The notes under the pieces: model-generated
What the model was told of the DNA's origin: nothing
Database searches by the model: none
The model's input: the letters and a program-made list of their open reading frames with translations, nothing else
Position numbers and translations under genes: made by a program
Shown here: positions 1 to 6,022 of the stretch, piece by piece
Layout: each line of letters starts with the position of its first letter
Numbering within the stretch: position 1 is the first letter of the stretch
Assembly (NCBI GenBank): GCA_934678955.1
Contig: CAKUSI010000244.1
Location: forward strand, 1-6,022
From: an uncultured Austwickia sp.
GTDB lineage: Bacteria; Actinomycetota; Actinomycetes; Actinomycetales; Dermatophilaceae
Length of the DNA: 6,022 nt
Reading direction: 5' to 3'

Positions 1-202
1 CCAGCAGAAGTCACCGCGCCCGGCGCAGGACAAGATCCTCAGCGACCCGAACGGAATTCTCGGTTGGCTCTACCCACGACATCGAGCACGATGCCGCCGT
101 CGTTACCTCCTGACCGCGAACGGGCTGCGCCGTGCACGGCGATGGCGTACACCAACCTTTGGACTTCACCAATTCTTGCGGCGGCCAGACGAACCGGCGC
201 GT
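1..202. other. No supported gene
   Basis: Several frames are open on both strands, as usual at high G+C, but none has a ribosome site or motif I recognise. The minus frame ending at 39 (RLAAARIGEVQRLVYAIAV and onwards) is the most protein-like, yet its G/C third-position bias is weaker than in the real genes. I cannot tell whether it is a further gene fragment. Confidence 0.3.
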
Positions 203-230
203 CCTGCATGTCACTATGTCTCCATGCAGG
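203..230. repeat. Inverted repeat CCTGCATG-N12-CATGCAGG
   Basis: Two perfect 8-base arms (203-210 and 223-230) surround a 12-base spacer. The right arm contains the ATG of the 224-514 frame. It could be an operator or a hairpin over that start. With arms this short, chance is possible. Confidence 0.4.
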
Positions 231-514
231 GGGCCCCGGGGAGTTCGACGCTGGAGAGCAGCGCACCTGGTTCTCTCGTGCTCGTGCGCGAGGAGGAGCG
301 GCTCGTCACGCACGTCGACCAGACCCGCGATGGCACTCTCATCACCTGCCAGGGGCTCTCCAAGTTCGTCGCCGGCACGACCGCACAGTTCTTCGAGGGC
401 TTGGCGACACCATCCCCCTTCGACCCGTACGGGGTCCAGGTGATCTCCACCACGGCGTACTCCTTCTTGAGCGCCCTGCTGGAACGGCGCGAACTCGGCG
501 AAGCCACTCTGAAC
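224..514 (+). pseudogene. N-terminal fragment of a possible helicase-type defence protein
   Basis: From an ATG at 224 the plus strand encodes about 97 good residues. They include SLVLVREEERLVTHVD, then DGTLITCQGLSKFVAGTTAQ, FFEGLATPSPFDP, and a helical stretch (YSFLSALLERRELGE). Third codon positions are overwhelmingly G or C, as in the intact genes. The alternating beta-like pattern, with a conserved-looking R-x-E-E-x-x-L-V-T core and a T-A-x-F-F segment, resembles from memory the small N-terminal domain that precedes the core of some large SNF2-like helicases (BrxHII/DrmD type). I hold this loosely. No helicase motif is present, because after about 514 the frame, although open to 898, loses all protein character. 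There is no convincing Shine-Dalgarno sequence. The start lies inside an inverted repeat (203-230). It is most likely a truncated gene start. Confidence 0.35.
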
Positions 515-539
515 AGATCGCCCCCTTCCGACGACAGAT

Positions 540-882
540 GTCGACGGGCTCGTGCGACCATCAGCCAACGGGTCAGGGGTGGCACCGCTGTTGAGGAGCG
601 TCGTGTCTGGCTCCTCGTAGTCACTTGTGATGAAGGCCCGCTCGTCACCGAGCTTCACCGAATCCGCCGCATCCTCGAACCCACGGTCATCTCTCGTGAG
701 GGTCACATCAGCCCTACCGGCCCGGCGGGCCACCCAGGCAATGTCCGGAAGTGTAATGTCGTAGAGAATGAGGGCCCCTCGATGCCAGCATCAACCAAAG
801 GTTCCGTTTCGAACACCGAAGTCCCGCCTGCGAACTTCAGACACGACTCAGGGTTCACCGGCGAGGTCAGCCGGTCAGTGCC
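540..882 (-). pseudogene. Frameshifted fragment of an unidentified protein
   Basis: I do not recognise this protein. Reading the minus strand, one frame is open after a TGA at 885-883 and gives a plausible sequence ending in ETEPLVDAGIEG. A neighbouring frame takes over at a G run (778-775) and continues as ALILYDITLPDIAWVARRAG, then VTLTRDDRGFEDAADS and FITSDYEEPDTTLL. Adding one G to the run would join them smoothly as GIEGALILYD, so a single-base deletion explains the break. The join is my inference from protein-likeness. No good start codon with a ribosome site is seen, so the 5' end is probably also missing. Beyond about 560 towards lower coordinates the sequence turns into Pro/Ser/Gly-rich, low-information residues. 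The fragment faces the + strand remnant at 224-514. One plus-strand frame is also open across this segment, but it reads as low-quality sequence. Confidence 0.35.
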
Positions 883-1442
883 TCACCTGCTTCGGTGAGC
901 ATTCTATCCAGGACCGCGACAATAAAACAGATCTCGGCCAATCGGGCTACATCCAGACGGACGTCGTGCATCCCCACGGAATCCTTAGCACCCCCCGCTC
1001 ACTTCTCTTCGGAATTGACGCAGGCGACAACTATGATCAGACGAGAGAACCCTCACATAAGCTGAAGAAGCCCTACTGGGCACAGAGCAATGTGCGCTTT
1101 CGCAATCATTTCTCACAAGCCAATCTATTCATCATCTTTGGCTGCTCGCTAGGCGACAGCGACGGATGGTGGTGGAGAAATATCGTGCGCGGCCTAAGAG
1201 AGCAAGGGGAGTCAGAAGTGATTATCTATCGACGGCAAGACGACAATGCCCACACTGCCCACTCAATCAAGCAACGCTTCCTCGATGCGGCAGCAGTTGT
1301 CGCCACAGACCCCGACTGTGAAGCACTAACTGACCGCATCTTCGTAGTCATTTATGAAGACGACGCGGACCGCGTCTTCTTGAATAGCCGTTGTCATGAC
1401 CAAATCCCAGCACGGGGGACTTTGACTTCTACTGGCGGGTGA
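768..1442 (+). pseudogene. AbiH-like abortive-infection protein, C-terminal remnant
   Basis: The frame is open from an ATG at 768 for 224 codons, but only the part from about codon 60 (about position 945) looks like a real protein. It contains DVVHPHG (65-71), FGID (81-84) and FGCSLGDSDGWWW (124-136). This order of an HG motif, a G-I-D motif and an S-L-G-x-(S/T)-D motif is the C-terminal signature of the AbiH phage abortive-infection family. Full AbiH proteins are, as far as I recall, roughly 300-400 residues, so the N-terminal half is missing. The first 50 codons overlap a minus-strand fragment, have no Shine-Dalgarno sequence and resemble no domain. G+C drops here: about 52% at 1021-1080 and 42% at 1081-1140 by hand count, against a much higher value in the BREX genes. 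This points to a separate origin. The last dozen residues, running into the brxHI tail, look like read-through past the original end. It could be a short functional variant, but decay is more likely. Confidence 0.6.
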
Positions 1443-3504
1443 CCGCGATGGCGGCTAGATGGGGCGGCAGGAGTTCAGCAAACTTCAGCCCTTGGAGCGC
1501 GCGGTCATCAGCCTTGGGAGGGACTCCACCCAGGCCCGTGCCGAAGCGATTCCGGGCCGTCCGAATCGCTGACTCGATAGCGTAGGCATGAGCATCACCC
1601 CGCAGCGCGATCTGCAGGTTGTCATAGGTGGACGTGTCGTCCAAGAGCTCGGGGGCAACGGCGTCGAGGGCAGCCACGTAGCGGGCGTTCTGGCGCAGGC
1701 CGGCCCACGTCCACCACCGCACCCGGCCCGCGTCCTCCACGATCACTCGGCTCAGCTCGTCCACCTGGTGCCGGCGATCACGCCTCAGGGTGGCGAGCCG
1801 GTCCGTGGCTCGGCGCGACAACGAGACCCTTACCGGCGTTTCGCCCAGCAGCACCCGACGCATGGCGTCGCACAGCTCTGGGGACAGGGCCACCGGCGGG
1901 CTGCTCCACTGCACCTGCCCGCCACCTTCAACAGGCTCGACGTAGGCGCGGTGACGCTTCCAGTCGATGTAGGTGACCAGCCACGAGCGTCCGCCCAGCG
2001 CGATGACGCGGGGACCGTTCCGTTTCATCGTGAGCGCGATGGGGTCGACGGACCCGACTTCCTCCCGCCCGTTCAGGATCTTCACCTCGGGTGCGGCAAG
2101 GAACACGGCCATGAGATCGAGGAAGTGCCTCCGGCCGAAGCGCCGTTCCGACTCCGGCCCAATGAAGAGCAGGTCCCCGTCGACATCGAGGAAGCCCGTC
2201 TCGATGAGATGCGCCATGACCTCGTCGTACTCAGACCGCATGGCTATGGCCAGAGGTGACAGGAGATCCCAGGCATCCCCGCGAGTAATGGTCCCCCGCT
2301 GCAGTGCCAGGCCCAGGATCTGTTGGCCCACGATGTGCAGGGGCGCGGCAGGGGGTTCGACCGCCTCGACGAACCCCTCGCTCCATAGGAGCAGCAGCCC
2401 GCATGCGCGCAGGAAGTCGTCGTCCGTCAGACCGAGGAAGAGCGTGTTCCGCGAGGTCCCGGGCCGCCGCCCTGTCCGACCCAACCGCTGCAGGAAGGAT
2501 GCGACCGTGCGGGGTGAGCCCAGTTGCAGCACCCGGTCGAGGTCGCCCACGTCGATACCCAGCTCCAGCGTCGAGGTCGACACGATGACGCAGTCGCGCG
2601 CCTCGGCGAAGGCAGCCTCGGCTCGGCGTCGTTCATCCAACGACAGCGAGGAGTGGGAGACGAAGGTTTCCGTCCCGTTGTCACGCAGCGCCACCGACAT
2701 CTGCTCCACCGTGCGCCGGGAGTCGGCGAACACGAGCCGCTTCTCGCCCTGATGGAGCTTGGCGACGACGGTGGCTGCGTTGGGGACCGTACCTACGAAG
2801 TCGAGGCCGACTTCAGGATCTACCGCCCCCGGGGTCACCGGTGCCACGACCGTGGCGGCAACCTCGAGCGCGCGATTACTCCCCTGAAGCCAAGCCAGCA
2901 GGTCGGGAGCGTTCCCGACCGTGGCAGAGCATCCAACTCGCTGGAGCGGTCGCCCCGCGATGTCAGCGACCCTCTCGAGCACGGCCAGGAGATGCCAACC
3001 CCGATCGTCCCCAGCGAAGGCGTGCACCTCGTCCACGACCACCGCCCGAACCCCGCCCAAGAAGTCCGACGGATCGTAAAGGGTCGACACCAGCAAGGAT
3101 TCGATCGACTCCGGTGTCGTGAGCAGGATGTCGGGCCGGTCGATAGCCTGCCGCCGCCGCGCACCGGCCCCGACGTCGCCGTGACGAACGGCCGCAGTGC
3201 GCCCCAACCAACCCGCGTAGGCGGCAACGCGAGGATGCAGATTATTCAGCAGCGCCTTGAGCGGGCAGACATACAGAACCGAGGTACCCGACCAGTCCGC
3301 CTCGTCCATCCGCGTGAGGAGCGGAAAGAGCGCGGCTTCGGTTTTGCCCCCGGCGGTCGGTGCGAGGAGCAGTGCGTCGTCGCCGCGCAGAATGGGGGCA
3401 ATCGAATCCTCCTGCAGCGCCCGGAGCGCCGGCCAGCCGAGGGTGTTGACCACGTGGTGTTGCACCACGGGATGGAGCCGGTCGAAGCCGGTGGCCGACG
3501 TCAT
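1429..3504 (-). CDS. brxHI: BREX DEAD/DEAH-box (Lhr-like) helicase BrxHI
   Basis: This 691-residue protein is a superfamily 2 helicase of the Lhr-like type found as the last gene of type 2 and type 6 BREX operons. It presumably uses ATP to translocate on or unwind DNA during phage exclusion, but its exact BREX role is not settled. Motifs run in order: Q-motif RALQ (28-31), Walker A APTAGGKT (48-55), Ia PLKALLNN (81-88), Ib TTPESIE (129-135), II DEVH (158-161), III SAT (193-195), IV-like FADSRR (259-264), V STSTLELGIDVG (309-320) and VI QRLGRTGRR (339-347). The remaining 340 residues form the helical, winged-helix and accessory C-terminal region expected of Lhr relatives. The start is ATG 3504-3502, chosen for its four-base overlap with the PIN stop and its good Shine-Dalgarno. 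A start at 3594 would add 30 low-quality residues inside the toxin gene. It ends at a TAG at 1431-1429, converging with and overlapping an AbiH-like remnant by 14 bases. No disruption is visible. Confidence 0.92.
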   Translation of the reverse strand: MTSATGFDRLHPVVQHHVVNTLGWPALRALQEDSIAPILRGDDALLLAPTAGGKTEAALFPLLTRMDEADWSGTSVLYVCPLKALLNNLHPRVAAYAGWLGRTAAVRHGDVGAGARRRQAIDRPDILLTTPESIESLLVSTLYDPSDFLGGVRAVVVDEVHAFAGDDRGWHLLAVLERVADIAGRPLQRVGCSATVGNAPDLLAWLQGSNRALEVAATVVAPVTPGAVDPEVGLDFVGTVPNAATVVAKLHQGEKRLVFADSRRTVEQMSVALRDNGTETFVSHSSLSLDERRRAEAAFAEARDCVIVSTSTLELGIDVGDLDRVLQLGSPRTVASFLQRLGRTGRRPGTSRNTLFLGLTDDDFLRACGLLLLWSEGFVEAVEPPAAPLHIVGQQILGLALQRGTITRGDAWDLLSPLAIAMRSEYDEVMAHLIETGFLDVDGDLLFIGPESERRFGRRHFLDLMAVFLAAPEVKILNGREEVGSVDPIALTMKRNGPRVIALGGRSWLVTYIDWKRHRAYVEPVEGGGQVQWSSPPVALSPELCDAMRRVLLGETPVRVSLSRRATDRLATLRRDRRHQVDELSRVIVEDAGRVRWWTWAGLRQNARYVAALDAVAPELLDDTSTYDNLQIALRGDAHAYAIESAIRTARNRFGTGLGGVPPKADDRALQGLKFAELLPPHLAAIAVTRQ

Positions 3505-4064
3505 TGTTGCTCCAGTTGGTCCGCCGTGACCGCCCAGCCCTGCCGACGCATCCAGGCAAGAAACCGCGGCCACCTGTCGTCGCCCAAGCGCCATCGCTGG
3601 GCGAGCATGCCGTCGAGCGCCGCCGCGGCCACGTCCGGATCGACACCCACCGCGTTGGCCGTGAACTCACCGCACCCCTGGAAGCCGAGCCTGCTCACCC
3701 ACGGCTCTCCGAGGCCCTGGCCCTCTTCACGAAGCCCGACATCCTCGGTGACGACAACATCGGCGTGACCGAAAACCGCCGCCTGCACGACATGGCGGTC
3801 CTTCGCGTTGATGCGGGCAAGCGCTTCGAAGTCGAGGTCGGCCGGCACCGGAACCACCGCCTCGGGAAAGGCCCTGGCCATGGCGTCGCGCAGGCGATCA
3901 CGCGCCGCATCGTCCATGGAGTCCGGTAGGTGGCGACGCACCTCCTCGAGGATCCGCTCGGACCACAGGGGCCGGTAGAGGTTGGCTTCCGCCAGCGTCA
4001 GCAGCACGTCTCGCTCGCGCGCCCGCACCAGAACAACGGCATCCAGTACCGCAGTGAAGATCAC
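3501..4064 (-). CDS. PIN-domain ribonuclease, probable toxin
   Basis: This 187-residue protein is a PIN-domain nuclease of the VapC-like superfamily, expected to cut RNA using metal ions held by acidic residues. Candidate ligands are D8 in AVLDAVVLV, E40 or E41 in SERILEEV, D89 in KDRHVVQAA, and E107/D108 in ADVVVTEDV. Residue 10 is V where many PIN proteins carry a small polar residue after the first Asp (D-x-N/S/T). The N-terminal half has the family pattern of LAEANLYRPLW after the first strand. After about residue 120 a C-terminal helical extension (GVDPDVAAAALDGML and onwards) follows, as in the longer actinobacterial PIN toxins paired with excisionase-type antitoxins. The start is GTG at 4064-4062 with a GGTGG-like site six bases upstream. 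The short distance to the HTH gene indicates co-transcription. Its TGA stop is fused to the brxHI start as ATGA, so toxin and helicase translation should be coupled. RNA targets are unknown. Confidence 0.82.
   Translation of the reverse strand: MIFTAVLDAVVLVRARERDVLLTLAEANLYRPLWSERILEEVRRHLPDSMDDAARDRLRDAMARAFPEAVVPVPADLDFEALARINAKDRHVVQAAVFGHADVVVTEDVGLREEGQGLGEPWVSRLGFQGCGEFTANAVGVDPDVAAAALDGMLAQRWRLGDDRWPRFLAWMRRQGWAVTADQLEQQ
3510..3515 (-). promoter_or_regulatory. Shine-Dalgarno of brxHI inside the toxin gene
   Basis: CTGGAG lies five bases before the ATG at 3504-3502 and within the last codons of the PIN gene. Together with the ATGA overlap it fixes the brxHI start and rules out the longer frame open to 3594. 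Confidence 0.6.
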
Positions 4065-4096
4065 GGCCGGCCACCCGAGACGTCGAACGACATTGC

Positions 4097-4555
4097 TCAG
4101 ATGTCGTCGTCGTAGAGCCCGGCCTCAGCGCTGACGCGGGCGAGGTCATCCAGGGCGGCTCGCCGCTCCGACAGGCGTCGCTCGGCGAACGCAAGCACAT
4201 CCGCCGTCTTGATCCGACGGTGCGTCCCGACATATCGGCACGGCAGCCGACCTTCATCCACCAGGCGACACACGTAAGTCCGCGAGACGCCCAGCATCTT
4301 CGCGGCCTGGCCCGTCGTCACGTCTTCGTCAACCGCCCCGATGACCACCCCTCCGCGATGCGTCAGCAAGGTGAGCGTCTCGGCCAGCGCTTCGGCGATC
4401 TCCGGCGGCACGTCGGCACTCCGTCCGCCGATGCTCACCTGGATGCGACTCCCGGCGCGTCCGGCATCGCGCGCAGCGCGAGCCAGACCCGCCACGGACT
4501 CGTGCAGGTCGCTGTCGGCGGTCGTGCTGAATGTGTGGGCGCTCGTGACGGTCAT
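4097..4555 (-). CDS. Excisionase-family HTH protein, probable antitoxin of the PIN module
   Basis: This 152-residue protein carries a MerR/excisionase-type helix-turn-helix at about residues 79-124. The recognisable pattern is TTGQAAKMLGVSRTYVCRLV, then a wing with EGRLPCRYVGTHRRI and the KTADVLAF helix. The N-terminal 75 residues contain helices and a short strand segment (RIQVSIGG) that may dimerise. The C-terminal helix (about 125-152, ending in acidic YDDDI) is a likely toxin-binding tail. Single-domain HTH proteins of this type followed by a PIN gene form a common actinobacterial TA arrangement. The frame is open 16 codons further, to 4603, but the ATG at 4555-4553 is preferred because AAGGGA lies six bases upstream, and the extension WRLPRRLRDPTKGHA looks like translated leader. 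The PIN gene begins 32 bases after the stop. It probably neutralises the PIN protein and represses its own promoter. An alternative is a plain local regulator of brxHI. Confidence 0.8.
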   Translation of the reverse strand: MTVTSAHTFSTTADSDLHESVAGLARAARDAGRAGSRIQVSIGGRSADVPPEIAEALAETLTLLTHRGGVVIGAVDEDVTTGQAAKMLGVSRTYVCRLVDEGRLPCRYVGTHRRIKTADVLAFAERRLSERRAALDDLARVSAEAGLYDDDI

Positions 4556-4629
4556 GGCGTGTCCCTTCGTCGGGTCCCTCAGCCTACGCGGCAATCGCCA
4601 CAAACATAACCAGGTTGAATATAAGAGAT
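4556..4629 (-). promoter_or_regulatory. Intergenic gap with candidate promoter/operator for the TA module
   Basis: The gap between brxD and the HTH gene includes one of the few A/T-rich stretches on this side of the window. Reading the minus strand, it contains TATATT (4623-4618) and TATGTT (4608-4603), both resembling -10 hexamers. Between and overlapping them is the perfect palindrome AACC-A-GGTT (4608-4616). I find no good -35 match at the usual distance. A short palindrome overlapping a -10 is where a self-repressing antitoxin would be expected to bind, but this is inference. The gap ends with AAGGGA at 4567-4562, a clear Shine-Dalgarno sequence for the HTH gene. Confidence 0.4.
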
Positions 4630-5976
4630 CTACCGCAGGTCGAGGTCGATGTCGTCCGGCCCAGCGGCTCCACGCGGTCGCGCCCCAGCGGCCCCCCGCT
4701 CGGCGTCAGTCAGCTCCTCGGCTCCGACGGTCACGGCGTAGTGCCGGCGCGGATCGAAGTCGTCGAACTGGTCCACGCGGTCCAGCACATCGCCGACAAG
4801 CTTCTTGAGGAACAACCGGGGCGCGACGCCGACGCGCCCACCGAGCGTTCCGCTGACCCCATCAGCGAGATCGCCCAGGTAGGTGTCGTCGACGACGCGC
4901 ACAAGCCGATCCGCCGTGCCTTGCCCGGAGGAGTAGACACCTCGCACGCGCTGACCCACCTCGATGAGCGAGTCGCGCGAAAAGCCGGGCAGGCGCACCT
5001 GGACGGCCCGGGGGTTGTCGAAGCGCGCGTCGGTCGTGAAGTCGGTGGCGAGTCGCCCGGCGAGGGGGTTGAGCCGCTGTACTCCCGACGGCCCGTCGAA
5101 GAACGCCGGCGTGCCGGTGATGACGAGGTACAGGCCGGGGAACCGACCGGAGTCGATCTCGTCGATGAGCTGGCGGAGCGCGTTGAGGGCCTTGTCCCGC
5201 ACGTCGCCGCGCATGCGCTGCAGCGTCTCGACCTCATCGAGCACGAGCAGAAGCCCCGGGTGCCCCGCGTCGCGCAACACCACCAGTAGGCCCTGGAGGA
5301 AGCCCAGGGCGCCGAAGTGGTCCATGTCGCCACGCACACCCGCAGCCCGCTTGGCCGCTGCGGCCACGTGCGGCTGTCCGCCCATCCATGCGGCGAGCGC
5401 ATCGGCCGTCGCGTTGTCGCCGGCGCCCGCGGCGGAGCGGTAGGCACGCAGCGCCAGCGAGAACGCCGGGGTCCGGGTGGACACCCCCGCGAGTCGCTTC
5501 TCCATCAACTCCGACACCGCGGCGTCGAAGGCCCCCGCGCCGGCGCTCTCCAGCTCGGGCCGCTCCCGGATGACGTCCTCTTCGACGGTGTACAGCCACG
5601 AGTCGAGCACCGACCGAAAGGCGCTGGGCGGCAGGGATGCCGTGCGCAGCGTCTCGGTAATCCGACGGTACACGGTTTCGAGCTTGTGCAGCGGGGTCTC
5701 TGTCTCGGAGATCTGCACCTCCGCGGCGGCGAACCCGCGCCGCATGGCGCGCTCCGCGAGGTGCCGCGTGAAGAACGTCTTCCCGGAGCCGTACTCGCCG
5801 CGCACAGCCTTGAAGCCGGATCCGCCGCCGGCCACCGCGTCGAGCTCGCCGTCGAGGGCCGCGTCGAACCGTGCGAGACCGACGGCCAGAAGGTCGAGCC
5901 CGTTCTGGGGCACGGTCCCGCGACGCAGCGCATCGATGACCTCGCGGCGGCGGCGAGGGGAGACGTCAACGGTCAC
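4630..5976 (-). CDS. brxD: BREX system ATP-binding protein BrxD
   Basis: This 448-residue protein is a P-loop ATPase of the BREX-associated BrxD (DUF2791-like) family, whose exact role in BREX is not settled. The N-terminus begins with a basic helix (RRRREVIDALRRG, about 8-20) and leads to Walker A GEYGSGKT at residues 60-67. The family-typical stretch EVQISETETPLHKLETVYRR follows at about 86-105. Walker B LLLVLDEVE lies at 242-250 with acidic D247 and E248, and a sensor-like VITGTPAFFDG at about 285-295. The C-terminal third looks like a helical lid or winged-helix region and ends in the acidic tail DDIDLDLR. The start is GTG at 5976-5974. An in-frame TGA sits just upstream at 5982-5980, so no earlier start is possible. 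A GGAG Shine-Dalgarno sequence at 5986-5983 lies six bases before it. The gene is packed against the preceding gene, and 74 bases separate it from the HTH gene downstream. I see no disruption, and the length suits the family. Confidence 0.9.
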   Translation of the reverse strand: MTVDVSPRRRREVIDALRRGTVPQNGLDLLAVGLARFDAALDGELDAVAGGGSGFKAVRGEYGSGKTFFTRHLAERAMRRGFAAAEVQISETETPLHKLETVYRRITETLRTASLPPSAFRSVLDSWLYTVEEDVIRERPELESAGAGAFDAAVSELMEKRLAGVSTRTPAFSLALRAYRSAAGAGDNATADALAAWMGGQPHVAAAAKRAAGVRGDMDHFGALGFLQGLLVVLRDAGHPGLLLVLDEVETLQRMRGDVRDKALNALRQLIDEIDSGRFPGLYLVITGTPAFFDGPSGVQRLNPLAGRLATDFTTDARFDNPRAVQVRLPGFSRDSLIEVGQRVRGVYSSGQGTADRLVRVVDDTYLGDLADGVSGTLGGRVGVAPRLFLKKLVGDVLDRVDQFDDFDPRRHYAVTVGAEELTDAERGAAGARPRGAAGPDDIDLDLR

Positions 5977-6022
5977 GATTCACTCCGAACTGTTCACACA
6001 GCAGATCGACGTCGAGCGTGTC
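5966..6022 (-). CDS. pglZ: 3' end of upstream BREX gene, probably phosphatase PglZ (partial)
   Basis: The minus-strand frame entering from the window edge codes for 18 residues and ends at a TGA at 5968-5966. The tail contains LDVDLLCEQFGV, which has the amphipathic composition of a real protein C-terminus. The other two minus frames hit stops at 5982-5980 and 5998-5996 and read less plausibly. The frame overlaps the brxD GTG start by 11 bases, as expected of tightly packed operon genes. In BREX types 2 and 6 the gene directly before brxD is pglZ, an alkaline-phosphatase-superfamily protein, and my recollection of type 2 PglZ ends is of a similar LD-LL-QFG pattern. The identity rests mainly on position, because too little of the gene is present to show a domain. 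Confidence 0.5.
   Translation of the reverse strand, partial: DTLDVDLLCEQFGVNRDR

Noticed and set aside
11..733. 240-codon minus-strand open frame as a single gene
   Set aside because: Only its first part (above about 540) reads like a protein. The rest is antisense to the better-supported plus-strand fragment at 224-514 and has odd composition rich in Cys, Trp and Pro.
515..898. Continuation of the plus-strand frame from 224 to a stop at 898
   Set aside because: After about 514 protein character is lost and the minus strand reads better, so I treat the rest as fortuitous read-through.
3505..3594. 30-residue N-terminal extension of brxHI from 3594
   Set aside because: It lies entirely inside the PIN gene, has poor composition, and is beaten by the ATGA start at 3504 with its Shine-Dalgarno.
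2524..3768. 414-codon plus-strand open frame
   Set aside because: It lies antisense to brxHI and the PIN gene, and its sequence is low-complexity Arg/Pro/His-rich with no motif. The minus strand carries a full ordered set of helicase motifs, so this is a high-G+C shadow.
4556..4603. 16-residue N-terminal extension of the HTH protein
   Set aside because: The frame is open, but the ATG at 4555 has a good ribosome site and the extension would run through the candidate promoter region.
4615..5289. 224-codon plus-strand frame antisense to brxD
   Set aside because: It is a shadow of brxD, whose Walker A and B motifs and family pattern are clear on the minus strand.
1..6022. CRISPR array, tRNA, rRNA or insertion sequence
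   Set aside because: I saw no regularly spaced direct repeats, no cloverleaf-like segment and no transposase motif. No clear rho-independent terminator is visible at the convergent brxHI/AbiH junction either.

Overview
The window has the high G+C content and strong G/C third-position bias of an actinobacterium. All intact genes lie on the minus strand and read from high to low coordinates. They form the 3' end of a BREX phage-defence operon. The combination of brxD followed by brxHI occurs only in BREX types 2 (Pgl) and 6. With an actinobacterial background, type 2 (pglW-pglX-pglY-pglZ-brxD-brxHI) is the more likely.

Layout, in the direction of transcription. Positions 6022-5966 hold the last 18 codons of the upstream gene, probably pglZ, overlapping the next start by 11 bases. 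Positions 5976-4630 are brxD, a P-loop ATPase. A 74-base gap that includes an A/T-rich stretch and a small palindrome follows, probably holding a promoter/operator. Then comes a two-gene toxin-antitoxin-like module: an excisionase-type HTH protein (4555-4097) and a PIN-domain nuclease (4064-3501). The toxin stop codon overlaps the start of brxHI (3504-1429), an Lhr-like DEAD/DEAH helicase, in an ATGA arrangement. The module is therefore embedded in the BREX operon and translationally coupled to its last gene.

Positions 1-1442 are a gene graveyard. The last part (about 900-1442, + strand) is A/T-richer and carries the C-terminal half of an AbiH-like abortive-infection protein. It converges on brxHI and overlaps its end by 14 bases. 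Before it, at about 882-540 on the minus strand, is a protein-like fragment split by a one-base frameshift. At 224-514 on the + strand is what looks like a severed N-terminus of a helicase-type protein. Positions 1-202 hold nothing I can support.

Together the genes suggest a defence island. The intact BREX helicase and ATPase bracket a nuclease TA pair, and the 3' flank holds remnants of at least one other anti-phage gene, consistent with repeated gain and decay next to the BREX locus. Function calls rest on motif recognition by eye; no database search was run.
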